Source: Paenibacillus abyssi
GTDB lineage: Bacteria > Bacillota > Bacilli > Paenibacillales > Paenibacillaceae
Assembly (NCBI RefSeq): GCF_014640295.1
Contig: NZ_BMGR01000002.1
Span: forward strand, 396,997-460,996
DNA length: 64,000 nt
Direction of reading: 5' to 3'
Below, one piece after another: positions 28,459 to 36,808 of the stretch. The notes beneath the pieces are model-generated. The model saw only the letters and a program-made list of their open reading frames with translations. It was not told where the DNA came from and made no database searches. Numbering within the stretch: the first letter of the stretch is position 1; each line of letters begins with the position of its first letter. The translations under genes were made by a program, and so were the position numbers.

Positions 28459-29451
28459 ATGACAGTCACAATTAAAGAACTCGCCCAATTGTGCAACGTT
28501 TCGGAAGGAACCGTGGACAGGGCGCTAAACGACCGTAAAGGAATAAGTCCAAAAACGAAAAAAAGAATTTTAAAGGCTGCCCAGGAGTTGAATTACTTGC
28601 CGAATCATCTTGCAAGAGGGCTCGCGAAGGGTCAGTCTTTTACGCTCGGGGTCGTCTTGTTCGACGTGACCAATCCGTATTTAGCGCAGCTGATGACGGC
28701 GATGGAAATTAAAGCGCGGGAGCTGGGCTACGTCGTATTTCCAATATTCACGCACAACCGGCCCGAAAACGAGCAAATCGCATTTCAACATTTTCAGACC
28801 CGGCGGGTGGACGGGATTATTCTGTTCAGCGTGCAGAAGGGTGAAGCGTTCGAGCAGCAGCTGAAAGAGATGAACATTCCGATTGTGACGATCGGCAACC
28901 GCATTTCCCCTTCTTTTCCCTATGTCGGGATCAACGAGCGGGAGTCGATGAGGGACGCGGTGCAGTATGTGGTCGATAAAGGCTACGAGCAGATCGTCTA
29001 TGTGTGCCCGCCTCTGGCCCACCGGGGCAAGGTGAATCTGTACACGCTGGAGGAACGGCTTGCAGGCTGCCGGGAGGTGCTCGCCGAACGAGCTCTACCC
29101 GAGCCGATCGTCATTACCGACAGAAATTATCTCCTGGCGCTGCAGGATATGGATTGGAGCTCTTCCGTCCGTCATGCGGTTGTTTGCCCTGCGGACTATT
29201 ACGCGCTGGAAGTGCTCAGTTTCTTCAAGAAACAGAAAATCAGAGTCCCGGAGCAGGTCGGCATCATGGGCTTCGACGATATCGACATGCTGAAGCATAT
29301 CAACCCCAAGCTCTGCACGGTGAAATATCCGGCCAAAGAAATCGCCGTGACCGCGATCAATTATTTGATCGATCAAATCAACGAGAACGAGCGCAAGCAT
29401 CTGTCCGCCATGCTCCTGCAGCATCAGGTCGTCGAAGGCGAGTCGCTGTAA
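28459..29451 (+). CDS. LacI family transcriptional regulator
   Basis: This 330-residue protein starts at ATG 28459 after AAGGAG (a frame upstream to 28390 has no signal). The helix-turn-helix and hinge read MTVTIKELAQLCNVSEGTVD, then RALNDRKGISPKTKKRI and LNYLPNHLARGLAKG. The periplasmic-binding-protein-like effector domain follows (LGVVLFDVTNPYLAQLMTAM; GIILFSVQ; VGIMGFDDIDML). It probably represses the divergent abfA-ABC operon and releases it on binding arabinose or an oligosaccharide. Four motif copies lie between the genes. Confidence 0.88.
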   Translation: MTVTIKELAQLCNVSEGTVDRALNDRKGISPKTKKRILKAAQELNYLPNHLARGLAKGQSFTLGVVLFDVTNPYLAQLMTAMEIKARELGYVVFPIFTHNRPENEQIAFQHFQTRRVDGIILFSVQKGEAFEQQLKEMNIPIVTIGNRISPSFPYVGINERESMRDAVQYVVDKGYEQIVYVCPPLAHRGKVNLYTLEERLAGCREVLAERALPEPIVITDRNYLLALQDMDWSSSVRHAVVCPADYYALEVLSFFKKQKIRVPEQVGIMGFDDIDMLKHINPKLCTVKYPAKEIAVTAINYLIDQINENERKHLSAMLLQHQVVEGESL

Positions 29452-29454
29452 ACG

Positions 29455-29739
29455 AATGTTTTACAACACAAGAAGAGCACTATTTTTATTGACATGGAAC
29501 AGAAAGAAATCAACAAATTGGAGACCGAAGCAGATCAATTTGCATTAAACACCCTAGTTGATAATTATTCCTACACAGAATTTGTCAAACATGAAAATTA
29601 CAAAAACAAAGCAGAACTCAGAAAGTTTTGCGAAATACAGGGCATACACCCTGGAATCATGGTTGGCAGATTAATGAAAGATGGTTACATTTCATACAGT
29701 GATTTATCATATCGAGATTTTTCAAAATCTCACCTCTAA
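29455..29739 (+). pseudogene. 5'-truncated ImmA/IrrE metallo-endopeptidase family remnant
   Basis: The open frame runs from just after the LacI stop to 29739; from the first ATG (29494) it encodes 81 residues. FIDMEQKEINKLETEADQFA followed by NTLV and later IQGIHPGIMVGRL...GYISYSDL is the usual C-terminal half of ImmA/IrrE-type proteins, many of which are HigA-like antitoxins. The N-terminal HTH and the HExxH zinc motif are missing. There is no ribosome binding site before ATG 29494. I interpret this as a remnant of an ICE, phage or toxin-antitoxin gene. Confidence 0.6.
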
Positions 29740-29746
29740 CCAATAT

Positions 29747-29782
29747 GAGGCCACTTATTTAAAACGATCCCTAAGTGGTCTC
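29747..29782 (+). terminator. Hairpin after the ImmA-like remnant
   Basis: GAGGCCACTTA and TAAGTGGTCTC form an 11-bp imperfect stem right after the stop codon. The following sequence is C-rich and not T-rich, so termination would be weak. Confidence 0.45.
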
Positions 29783-29838
29783 ACCCCCTCTTCGCCGGGG
29801 CAACTTTCCGCTCCCGGCAAGGATGTAAGGCCAAAAAC

Positions 29839-29885
29839 TTCGCCCTACTTATGACAAGGTTCACCGTACCATCATTAAAGCGAAA
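29839..29885. repeat. rlmH-type attachment site copy B (SCC-like)
   Basis: Two head-to-head half-sites with a 4-bp spacer (TTCA): minus strand CCTTGTCATAAGTAG followed by GGCGAA, and plus strand CCGTACCATCATTAA followed by AGCGAA. Both halves keep the (G/A)GCGAA flank that follows the rlmH stop codon. This copy lies between the lacI/ImmA remnant side and the ara operon. Confidence 0.65.
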
Positions 29886-29897
29886 CTATTCCGAAAA

Positions 29898-29951
29898 CAA
29901 AAAGAAACCGTCTCTTGGTAAATGGAATAGCCATTTACGAAAGAAACGGTT
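29898..29951 (-). terminator. Intrinsic terminator of araA
   Basis: On the minus strand AACCGT...GTAAATGG and CCATTTAC...ACGGTT form a two-part stem with a 5-nt loop (CTATT), followed by TTCTTTTTG, 10 bp beyond the araA stop. Confidence 0.82.
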
Positions 29952-29960
29952 GTCTTTATA

Positions 29961-31394
29961 TTACTTGATGACGACGTATTCCAAGTTAACCAGCTTGGCG
30001 TAGGTCACGATTTGATCTGTCGTCAAGTTCAATGAAACAACGGTATGGTGGCCGCCGCCATTCTCGATCCAAGCCTTCACTCCGTCCTGGAAGTTCGGTT
30101 TCACAGTCCACAAGACGCGAGCGACGGGAAGGTTCGGAGCCGGCACCGTCGGCTCGAATGCGGAAACTTCATTGATCAGCAATTTATAATGAGAGCCGAA
30201 GTCCGCCATGGATACGACGACGCCTTCGCCGGCTTTGCCGTCGAATACGAGACGCGCCGGATCTTCGCGGTCGCCAATTCCAAGCGGCGAAACAATAATT
30301 TTCGGCTTGTTACTTGCCAAGGACGGATCGACCTCTAGCATATGGGATTGCAGGATAGCTTCTTGACCGGCCGCCATCTCGTACGTGTAATCCTCCATAA
30401 AGCCCGTGTTTTGATTGCGGCTCATTACCTTCAGCAAGCGGTCAAGCGCTGCAGTCTTCCAGTCACCTTCGCCGGCAAAGCCGTAACCTTGCGCCATCAG
30501 ACGTTGGACGGCAAGACCCGGAAGCTGTTTCATGCCATGCAAATCTTCGAAGTTCGTCGTAAAAGCGTTATAACCTTTTTCATCCAAGAAACGTTTGAGG
30601 GCGATTTCATAGCTTGCTTGAATTCTGACGCTCGCTTCCCAAGCTTCCTTGCTGTTCGTGCCGTAATCGAATTCGTAAAGCTCTGCATATTGGGCCATCA
30701 GATCATCAATTTCCTGCTCCGTAACGGCATTCACGTATTGCACGAGGTCGCCGATGCCGTAGTAGTCCACGGTCCATCCGAATTGGATTTGAGCCTCGAC
30801 CTTGTCGCCTTCCGTTACGCCAACATTGCGCATGTTGTCGCCAAAACGAGCGACTTTGATATTGAAGCTTTCGTTATAAGCAACTGCTACGTCCATCCAA
30901 TCCGCAATCTGCTGCTGCACTTCCGGACGCTCCCAGTAGCCTACGACGATTTTATTTTGTTTTTTCAGACGGGCATTAATGAAGCCGTATTCGCGGTCGC
31001 CGTGAGCAGCCTGGTTCAGATTCATGAAGTCCATGTCGATCGTTGCCCAAGGAATGCTTTCATTGAACTGGGTTGCCAAGTGAAGCAGAGGCTTTTGCAG
31101 CAATTTTGTACCGCGAATCCACATTTTCGCAGGCGAGAACGTATGCATCCACGTAATGATACCCGCCACCTCGTCGCGATAGTTGACCTCTTTCATGATG
31201 CTTGTAATTTTATCCGCACTGACAGCCAGATCCTGCAAGACAATCGGATAAGGGAGCACACCGCTGTTATTTAAGGCATCAGTCATCGTCTGCGCGTGAG
31301 CTTTTACTTCAGCCAGCGCTTCTTCCCCGTACAGATGCTGCGAACCTACGACAAACCAAAACTGTTTAGCTGCTGTTACTGACAATTTGATCAT
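29961..31394 (-). CDS. araA: L-arabinose isomerase
   Basis: This 477-residue enzyme interconverts L-arabinose and L-ribulose. [37 protein letters not shown] and the metal-ligand region [20 protein letters not shown] are family signatures, and [10 protein letters not shown] is close to the C-terminus. The length is normal (about 475-500). It is the last gene of araB-araD-araA, 33 bp after araD, and followed by a strong terminator. The three genes together convert L-arabinose to D-xylulose-5-phosphate. Confidence 0.96.
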   Translation of the reverse strand: MIKLSVTAAKQFWFVVGSQHLYGEEALAEVKAHAQTMTDALNNSGVLPYPIVLQDLAVSADKITSIMKEVNYRDEVAGIITWMHTFSPAKMWIRGTKLLQKPLLHLATQFNESIPWATIDMDFMNLNQAAHGDREYGFINARLKKQNKIVVGYWERPEVQQQIADWMDVAVAYNESFNIKVARFGDNMRNVGVTEGDKVEAQIQFGWTVDYYGIGDLVQYVNAVTEQEIDDLMAQYAELYEFDYGTNSKEAWEASVRIQASYEIALKRFLDEKGYNAFTTNFEDLHGMKQLPGLAVQRLMAQGYGFAGEGDWKTAALDRLLKVMSRNQNTGFMEDYTYEMAAGQEAILQSHMLEVDPSLASNKPKIIVSPLGIGDREDPARLVFDGKAGEGVVVSMADFGSHYKLLINEVSAFEPTVPAPNLPVARVLWTVKPNFQDGVKAWIENGGGHHTVVSLNLTTDQIVTYAKLVNLEYVVIK

Positions 31395-31427
31395 CCTCTT
31401 TTCTGTAATTAATAATGGGTAAGGCTA

Positions 31428-32123
31428 TTATTTCTGCCCGTAGTAGGCATCTTTCCCGTGCTTCCGAAGATAGTGTTTATCCAGAATGCCTTGAGGCAGT
31501 TCTTTGGCAAAATGGTTCAATTGCCGCGCGTACAAATTCATTTTGCAGACTTCCTCCAGTACGACGCTGTTGACGACCGCCGACTTCACGTCTTTCCCCC
31601 AAGTGAAAGGTGCATGCCCCTGGAGCAGTACGGCCGGGATCGCCATAACATCCAATCCGCGCTTCTCGAACGTTTCGATAATAACGTGGCCCGTCTCCGC
31701 TTCGTACCCGCGGTCAACCTCCTCTTGGTTCAAGAACCGCGCGCAAGGTACGGCGCCATAGAAGGTATCCGCATGTGTCGTTCCCATGACGGGTACATCG
31801 AGTCCCGCTTGCGCCCAGATGGTTGCCCAGGTCGAGTGGGTATGTACGATGCCGCCGATTTGCGGATATCGCTTATACAATACGGCGTGAGTCGCGGTAT
31901 CGGAGGAAGGTCTCAGGTCCCCCTCGACCACCTTACCGTCGAGACCCAAAACTACCATGTCGCTCGGCTTCATTTTTTCATAGCTTACTCCGCTCGGTTT
32001 GATCACGAACAGGCCGCTTTCCCGGTCGATGGCGCTTGCGTTGCCCCAAGTGAATTTTACGAGGCCGTGCTTCGGCAAATCCAGATTCGCTTGATATACC
32101 TCTTCTTTCAATTGTTCTAACAA
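31428..32123 (-). CDS. araD: L-ribulose-5-phosphate 4-epimerase
   Basis: This 231-residue zinc enzyme is of the class II aldolase fold. GIVHTHSTWATIWAQAG and VMGTTHADTFYGAVPCA carry the zinc-binding His residues, and QGHAPFTWGKD is typical. It begins with TTG (LEQLKEEVY) after AGGAGG located within the end of araB, giving only 2 bp between the genes and likely coupled translation. The product D-xylulose-5-phosphate enters the pentose phosphate pathway. Confidence 0.95.
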   Translation of the reverse strand: MLEQLKEEVYQANLDLPKHGLVKFTWGNASAIDRESGLFVIKPSGVSYEKMKPSDMVVLGLDGKVVEGDLRPSSDTATHAVLYKRYPQIGGIVHTHSTWATIWAQAGLDVPVMGTTHADTFYGAVPCARFLNQEEVDRGYEAETGHVIIETFEKRGLDVMAIPAVLLQGHAPFTWGKDVKSAVVNSVVLEEVCKMNLYARQLNHFAKELPQGILDKHYLRKHGKDAYYGQK

Positions 32124-32125
32124 CC

Positions 32126-33748
32126 TTAGTCCCTCCTGTTCTCTAGCAGATGGTCTACAGCCGCCTGTTCAATGGCAAGCCCTGCCTGGTATCGTTTGAT
32201 GAATGCTTGGAATCCTATGACATCCGCATTATCAGGAGCAATCTCCTGCCCTTCGGCATCTTTAAAGACTTTCTGCTCAAGGAAGTCCTCTAGGCTCTCT
32301 TCTTGACCCTTGTTGGTCATGTAAGATGCCAGAAGCGCCATGCCCCATGCCCCGCCTTCACCGGCCGTCGACATGACCGAGATCGGTACGTTCAGCGCAG
32401 CGGCTAAAGTCTTTTGTCCAACTACAGGGGTCTTGAAGAGGCCGCCATGAGCCAAGATGCTGTCGATGGCCACCTGTTCGTTCTCAGTCAAAATGTCCAT
32501 TCCGAGCCTCAATGCTCCGAAAGCAGCGAATAAGTGCGTTCGCATGAAATTAGCCAGATTAAAGTTGCTTTCAGGCGAGCGAACGAACAACGGCCTGCCT
32601 TTGTCGATTCCCGTAATATTTTCGCCCGAGAGATAACCGTAGCTAAGCAATCCGCCTCCATCCGGGTCGGCTTCCAATGCCTTATTCAACAGCACACTGA
32701 ACAATTTTCCGGAATCTACGCCATATCCCATGGCTTCGGAGAATTCACGGAACAAGCCCATCCAAGCGTTGAGATCGCTGGAGCAGTTGTTGGCATGCAC
32801 CATGCCTACCGGACTGCCATTCGGCGTCGTGACCATATCGATCTCTGGGTAAACCTTGGATAATTCCTTCTCCAATACAATCATCGCAAAAACGGAAGTG
32901 CCCACGGAGATGTTTCCCGTACGCTTCCTGACACTATTCGTCGCAACCATACCTGTGCCGGCATCGCCTTCCGGAGGACATAGCTGAATACCAGGTCGCA
33001 GATCCCCGGCCGGGTCCAGAATGGCGGCTCCCGCCGCAGTTAGTTCACCAGCCTGCTCGCCGGAGAGATATACTTTGGGAAGAAGGCCCTCAAGCTTCCA
33101 TGGATAGCCTTTGGCCGCGATTAATTCATCGAATTGCTTAACCATCGTTGGATGGTAATCATGGGTTGACTCATCTATAGGGAAGATGCCGGAAGCATCT
33201 CCAATTCCGATCACTTTATTGCCGGTCAGCAGCCAGTGGATATACCCGGCTAACGTCGTTACAAAATCAATGCGAGTCACATGTTCCTCTTGGTCTAATA
33301 TCGCTTGATACAAATGGGCAATACTCCAGCGCTCGGGGATATTAAATTGGAACAAGTCCGTTAGTTCCCTTGCTGCCGCGCCGGTCGTTGCATTGCGCCA
33401 AGTCCGAAACGGAACTAGCAGCTCACCCGTACTGTCGAACGCCATATAGCCGTGCATCATAGCGGAAAACCCGATCGAACCGACGGTCCGGATGGTGACT
33501 CCATAATTCCGTTCGACTTCCTGCTTCATTTCACGATAAGCCGTTTGGAGGCCTGTGATAATATCCTTCTGGTTGTATGTCCAATATCCGTCTTTCAACT
33601 GATTTTCCCACTCAAAGCTTCCCGATGCGATGGTCTCGAAACGACGATCGATCAGCACCGCTTTGATCCGCGTAGATCCAAATTCGATACCCAGGGAAGT
33701 TTCTCCCTTAGTTATCGCTTCTTTCAAGTCTACATGATTCATGGTCAC
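32126..33748 (-). CDS. araB: L-ribulokinase (FGGY family)
   Basis: This 540-residue protein has the FGGY ATPase fold: [19 protein letters not shown] at the start, [28 protein letters not shown] and [14 protein letters not shown] near the C-terminus. The start could be GTG 33748 (about 6 nt from AGAGGGG) or ATG 33742 (about 12 nt); both give nearly the same protein. It is the first gene of the ara operon and divergent from araR, with AraR-type operators in between. The size and motifs fit AraB-like ribulokinases of Bacillus, though xylulokinase-like relatives exist. Confidence 0.88.
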   Translation of the reverse strand: MTMNHVDLKEAITKGETSLGIEFGSTRIKAVLIDRRFETIASGSFEWENQLKDGYWTYNQKDIITGLQTAYREMKQEVERNYGVTIRTVGSIGFSAMMHGYMAFDSTGELLVPFRTWRNATTGAAARELTDLFQFNIPERWSIAHLYQAILDQEEHVTRIDFVTTLAGYIHWLLTGNKVIGIGDASGIFPIDESTHDYHPTMVKQFDELIAAKGYPWKLEGLLPKVYLSGEQAGELTAAGAAILDPAGDLRPGIQLCPPEGDAGTGMVATNSVRKRTGNISVGTSVFAMIVLEKELSKVYPEIDMVTTPNGSPVGMVHANNCSSDLNAWMGLFREFSEAMGYGVDSGKLFSVLLNKALEADPDGGGLLSYGYLSGENITGIDKGRPLFVRSPESNFNLANFMRTHLFAAFGALRLGMDILTENEQVAIDSILAHGGLFKTPVVGQKTLAAALNVPISVMSTAGEGGAWGMALLASYMTNKGQEESLEDFLEQKVFKDAEGQEIAPDNADVIGFQAFIKRYQAGLAIEQAAVDHLLENRRD

Positions 33749-33855
33749 ATATATCCCCTCTCTATTCGCGGTTTACATAGAAATTCGATCCCTATATTGG
33801 CTGCTTTCGATCGAATCGGGCCACTTGATGAGACATCCGGAAGGTTTCGACCGAA

Positions 33856-33872
33856 AAAAAAGCGGTTTCATT
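33856..33872 (-). promoter_or_regulatory. Possible CcpA cre half-site upstream of araB
   Basis: On the minus strand TGAAACCGCTTTTTT matches the first part of the cre consensus (TGNAANCG) but not its last CA. Catabolite repression of ara operons by CcpA is well known in Bacillus, so the position is plausible. This is weak. Confidence 0.25.
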
Positions 33873-33893
33873 TGCCGACAGCTTTAGTATATT

Positions 33894-33910
33894 TTCTGTA
33901 CGTACATTTG
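33894..33910. promoter_or_regulatory. AraR operator upstream of araB
   Basis: TTCTGTACGTACATTTG contains the GTACGTAC palindrome with the CATTTG arm, matching the AraR box ATTTGTACGTACAAAT. It lies about 145 bp upstream of araB. AraR binding to such sites is documented in B. subtilis; here the assignment is by sequence. Confidence 0.7.
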
Positions 33911-33997
33911 TCAACATATACTAATAGTTATACTAACATAAGGGGGTACATCGACTTTACTCGTCTGATTATGGTGCTTTCCTATTGACAACCATGG

Positions 33998-34010
33998 AAT
34001 TTGTACGGTT
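33998..34010. promoter_or_regulatory. Possible third AraR half-operator
   Basis: AATTTGTACGGTT keeps the ATTTGTAC arm but not the second half. It lies between the two full operators and could take part in cooperative looping; weak on its own. Confidence 0.35.
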
Positions 34011-34059
34011 GGAATCAAAAATAATGCCATTTCATTTGCATTTCACGTAATTCATGCTA

Positions 34060-34078
34060 AAATGTGTACGTACAACTT
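34060..34078. promoter_or_regulatory. AraR operator at the araR promoter
   Basis: AAATGTGTACGTACAACTT contains the GTACGTAC palindrome 30 bp before the araR start codon, consistent with autoregulation as in B. subtilis. Confidence 0.72.
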
Positions 34079-34107
34079 TTCGAATAATGATGAAAGAAGT
34101 GGATGGC

Positions 34108-35199
34108 ATGAAGCCAAAATACCAGCTCATTACTGAAGATATCAAAAGTCATATTCTCTCCGGAACGTACAAAGCAGGCGAGAAAATCCCTTCTGAGTCC
34201 GCTTTGCAGGAGAGCTATAACGTTAGCCGGCAGACGGTTCGAAAAGCCATTCTGGAGTTATCGAACGAGGGGTTCCTGCGAAGTGAGAGGGGATCCGGCA
34301 CGTACGTCAGCAGCCAATACCGGTCCAGAACGGGTGCCAAGGCCCTAAATAAAACGATCGGTGTCATCACGACCTATATCTCAGATTACATCTTCCCCTC
34401 CATTATCCGCGGCATTGAAAGCCGATTAAATGAAGATAACTATTCCTTGCTGTTAGCCAGTACTAATAATGATATCTCCCAGGAAAAAAAGGCGTTGGAA
34501 ATGATGCTGTCCTACGGCGTGGATGGACTGATTATAGAGCCTACCAGAAGCAATGTATACAACCCTAATATCGCCTACTACCTGTCTTTTAAGGAGCAGG
34601 AGGTTCCGTTCGCAATGATCAATGCCTATTATGAAGAATTGGAAGTCCCTTTCTTCTGTCTGGATGACGTGCAATCCAGCTATCTCGCAACCCGAGAGCT
34701 GATTGACAAAGGACATACCCACATCGGCATTATCGCGAAAATGGATGATTTGCAAGGCAAGCTTAGAATGAAGGGATTTATCAAGGCTCTTGGGGAAGCC
34801 AAATTGCGGTTCCAGCACGAGCATGTGCTTTCTTTCGATACGGAGACGAAGTCGGACCTGTCCGCTAACTTGGAAGTGTATCTGAACGATAATCGGGATG
34901 AATTGACGGCGCTTGTTTGTTACAACGACGAGGTAGGTTTGGAAGTGTTACATCTCTGCAGAAAACTGGGGATTTCGATTCCGGACGAGCTGTCCATTAT
35001 TGGCCAGGACAATTCATATTTCGCCAAAAGCGCGAATATCCAACTAACGACGCTGACGCACCCCCAAGAACAAATGGGACGCGACGCAGCGGACTGGGTC
35101 ATTAAAAATTTGCAAGGCAAAAAGGACTTGCCCATCAACACCTACTACCAGCCCGTATTAATTGAGGGTGAAACCGTGAAAGCGATTGAAGTGGAATAG
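34108..35199 (+). CDS. araR: AraR: GntR-type HTH with LacI-type ligand domain
   Basis: This 363-residue repressor starts MKPKYQLITEDIKSHILSGT. Residues 1-70 form a GntR winged helix (AGEKIPSESALQESYNVSRQ, TVRKAILELS, GFLRSERGSGTYV). The rest is a LacI/GalR-like effector domain (IGVITTYISDYIFPSIIRG; DGLIIEP; LSIIGQDNSYFAKS). This hybrid architecture is diagnostic for AraR. It binds GTACGTAC-type operators and is released by L-arabinose. It is divergent from araB with two full operator matches between. I chose the ATG at 34108; an upstream frame to 34054 overlaps the operator and would be unlikely. Confidence 0.94.
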   Translation: MKPKYQLITEDIKSHILSGTYKAGEKIPSESALQESYNVSRQTVRKAILELSNEGFLRSERGSGTYVSSQYRSRTGAKALNKTIGVITTYISDYIFPSIIRGIESRLNEDNYSLLLASTNNDISQEKKALEMMLSYGVDGLIIEPTRSNVYNPNIAYYLSFKEQEVPFAMINAYYEELEVPFFCLDDVQSSYLATRELIDKGHTHIGIIAKMDDLQGKLRMKGFIKALGEAKLRFQHEHVLSFDTETKSDLSANLEVYLNDNRDELTALVCYNDEVGLEVLHLCRKLGISIPDELSIIGQDNSYFAKSANIQLTTLTHPQEQMGRDAADWVIKNLQGKKDLPINTYYQPVLIEGETVKAIEVE

Positions 35200-35342
35200 C
35201 TGGGTTCTGAGTTATTACTTGTGGTATGGTTCAGCTAAACCGGTTGGATTTTTATTTTCATGACATGCACGACAAACCGACGATTCGATGCCGAGACGCT
35301 TTGCAAAGCCTGCCTTTTTGTCTACTTTTTTGTGATTTTGCG

Positions 35343-35383
35343 TCATTGATGATACGGTTCACCGCGCTGTTTGTAACGGCAAG
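35343..35383. repeat. rlmH-type attachment site copy C (fused to a gene end)
   Basis: The minus-strand half CCGTATCATCAATGA (35357-35343) supplies the final codons and stop of the nucleotidyltransferase gene (GEPYHQ-stop, against GEPYHK-stop in RlmH). The opposite half, 4 bp away (CCGCGCTGTTTGTAA), is decayed but keeps GTAACGGCAAG, shared with copy D. Confidence 0.65.
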
Positions 35384-36149
35384 TTATATTGACCAATTGT
35401 CGTATTTCATCGCTTAACCTTGGATTGACGGGATACACTTCTTCTATGAAGTTTAAAATGCGAAGTGCCGATTCGGGAACATGATTATATCCCTGCAGCA
35501 TTTCTCCTATGATTTCCGCAAACCGAGGGTATCTTTTTTCCAACCGTCGCTCAACTCCGAAAGGATCGGGAAAGTATTCCACCTCTTGCTCCAATAAGTG
35601 CAGTACGGAAAGAATCCGATCTATAGCATAACCTTGAATGAACCTCATCGCGGATAGACGCTCACCCCTGGCATAACGGCCGAGTCCCACATATAGATTT
35701 GTTAATGCTTCGTTCAAAGGAAAGTCCAGGGAGTCCTTTTTTAGACTGGGTATCGGGTTGGAAGGCTTTGTGATTCCCGTGTTCCGGTACGAGGGATCCT
35801 TCCAAACGACGCGTCCTTCTGGATAGGAAGCGTTCTCCAACTCCCGCTCCTCGAATACTGCATATTCCCCATAAATTCCGTCCTCGAACAGAACTTTATA
35901 TCCGACATCCGAATTCTTAAAAGAATAGGCTAGTGGGTGAACTTCTTCAAGCCAATCCAAGCGGTCGATATATCTACTTTTCTGCTCAGGCTTCACAATG
36001 ACAAAGAAGTCTAAATCCGAATACTCATCCATCCGATCTATCTCGACCCCAACGGAACCAACTCCCAACAATAATAGAACTCCCCCCTTGCGTTCGAGCG
36101 ACTTGCCGATCTCGTCGAGCCGCTGAAGCAGCAATTGTGTTTTCAGCAT
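35343..36149 (-). CDS. Nucleotidyltransferase domain protein (possible aminoglycoside-type)
   Basis: This 268-residue protein has the Pol-beta-type nucleotidyltransferase signature GVGSVGVEIDRMDEYSDLDF (GS-x-D-L-D metal-binding pattern), followed by an all-helical C-terminal half, like ANT/lincosamide-type or MNT-fold enzymes. The substrate is unknown. A good AAGGAGGA precedes ATG 36149. The last residues (RGEPYHQ) derive from an rlmH-like attachment site, so the original C-terminus may have been replaced. A promoter followed by a terminator-like hairpin lies directly upstream and may attenuate expression. Confidence 0.7.
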   Translation of the reverse strand: MLKTQLLLQRLDEIGKSLERKGGVLLLLGVGSVGVEIDRMDEYSDLDFFVIVKPEQKSRYIDRLDWLEEVHPLAYSFKNSDVGYKVLFEDGIYGEYAVFEERELENASYPEGRVVWKDPSYRNTGITKPSNPIPSLKKDSLDFPLNEALTNLYVGLGRYARGERLSAMRFIQGYAIDRILSVLHLLEQEVEYFPDPFGVERRLEKRYPRFAEIIGEMLQGYNHVPESALRILNFIEEVYPVNPRLSDEIRQLVNITCRYKQRGEPYHQ

Positions 36150-36177
36150 AAAAGTCCTCCTTCAGTTTTTGGAATGC

Positions 36178-36215
36178 AAAAAGGGTCCAACCCACTTCTC
36201 AGCGAGGTTGAACCC
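36178..36215 (-). terminator. Terminator-like hairpin in the leader of the nucleotidyltransferase gene
   Basis: On the minus strand GGGTTCAACC and GGTTGGACCC flank a 13-nt loop and are followed by TTTTTG. It lies 15 bp before the ribosome binding site, where a terminator would act as an attenuator. Confidence 0.6.
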
Positions 36216-36247
36216 GAAGGTTACATTGCCTTTATTTCCCTAGGATA

Positions 36248-36276
36248 AAATTATCATGTGCTCCTGTTATTGTCAA
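36248..36276 (-). promoter_or_regulatory. Promoter of the nucleotidyltransferase gene
   Basis: TTGACA (36276-36271) and TAATTT (36253-36248) are separated by 17 bp on the minus strand. Transcription would start near 36240 and meet the hairpin at 36178-36215 soon after. A five-codon frame MIILS-stop (36257-36240) overlaps the -10 and would not be transcribed from this promoter. Confidence 0.5.
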
Positions 36277-36284
36277 TCTTAAAA

Positions 36285-36333
36285 CTTGCCGTTACTTATG
36301 GTACGGTTCACCGTATCACAGATAGGGCGAAAT
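36285..36333. repeat. rlmH-type attachment site copy D (SCC-like)
   Basis: Minus-strand half CCGTACCATAAGTAA (36306-36292, which would encode PYHK-stop) and plus-strand half CCGTATCACAGATAG (36311-36325, then GGCGAAA) are separated by TTCA. It is the distal boundary of the 3.5-kb segment that starts at the rlmH end and contains the sce7726-sce7725-RES operon. Confidence 0.7.
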
Positions 36334-36513
36334 CATTTGTGGCATTTTTCAGCTTAACGGGTCTATCGGCGAAAATCTCTCAAAGTGTGTCGCGCGACAG
36401 CCTTTGATGGTCCCTAAAGTAACTATTTCTGCTTCCCTGAAGCTCTACACTTATGGGAAACTTAAGTAACTATAGTATGATTGTGGTAAGAAGTTGGATA
36501 AAGGAGCGATATT

Positions 36514-36651
36514 ATAGATATCACCGAAGCTGCTGAACTACGAAAAAAATGGGGCAACAACTGTTGCAGTCACCCACATGTAGTCAGTGAAACTAGTCGT
36601 CATGGAAAGACTGGGGACTATGTCTGTACGACCTGTGGAGAAACTGGATGA
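36514..36651 (+). CDS. Small zinc-ribbon-like protein without a canonical start codon
   Basis: The 45-codon frame IDITEAAELRKKWGNNCCSH...TGDYVCTTCGETG has a Cys/His pair and a C-terminal CTTC, a short zinc-ribbon pattern seen in Bacillus and Paenibacillus small proteins. AAGGAG lies seven bases before ATA-GAT (36514), where a MDIT start would be expected, so the start is ATA (or ATT at 36511), unusual in bacteria. Either a single ATG-to-ATA change has silenced the gene, or a non-AUG start is used. It is followed by a terminator. Function is unknown. Confidence 0.5.
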   Translation: MDITEAAELRKKWGNNCCSHPHVVSETSRHGKTGDYVCTTCGETG

Positions 36652-36718
36652 GGGAAAAACTGGGTTGAAGATGAACGTCAAGCGCTGAAATCAATGGGCG
36701 ATTAACATCCAGTAGCAA

Positions 36719-36747
36719 AGAGAACGCCGTGCTGAGTGTTCTCTTTT
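36719..36747 (+). terminator. Terminator after the small zinc-ribbon gene
   Basis: AGAGAAC and GTTCTCT flank a 12-nt loop and are followed by TTTG. Confidence 0.6.
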
Positions 36748-36808
36748 GTTATGGCTTGGTGAAGCACTAAATGGATAAAGTATGTAAATAACTTTTATTT
36801 TCTGTTTT

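Noticed and set aside
36240..36257. Five-codon leader peptide MIILS upstream of the nucleotidyltransferase
   Set aside because: Its ribosome binding site is too close (3 nt) and it overlaps the better-supported -10 box.
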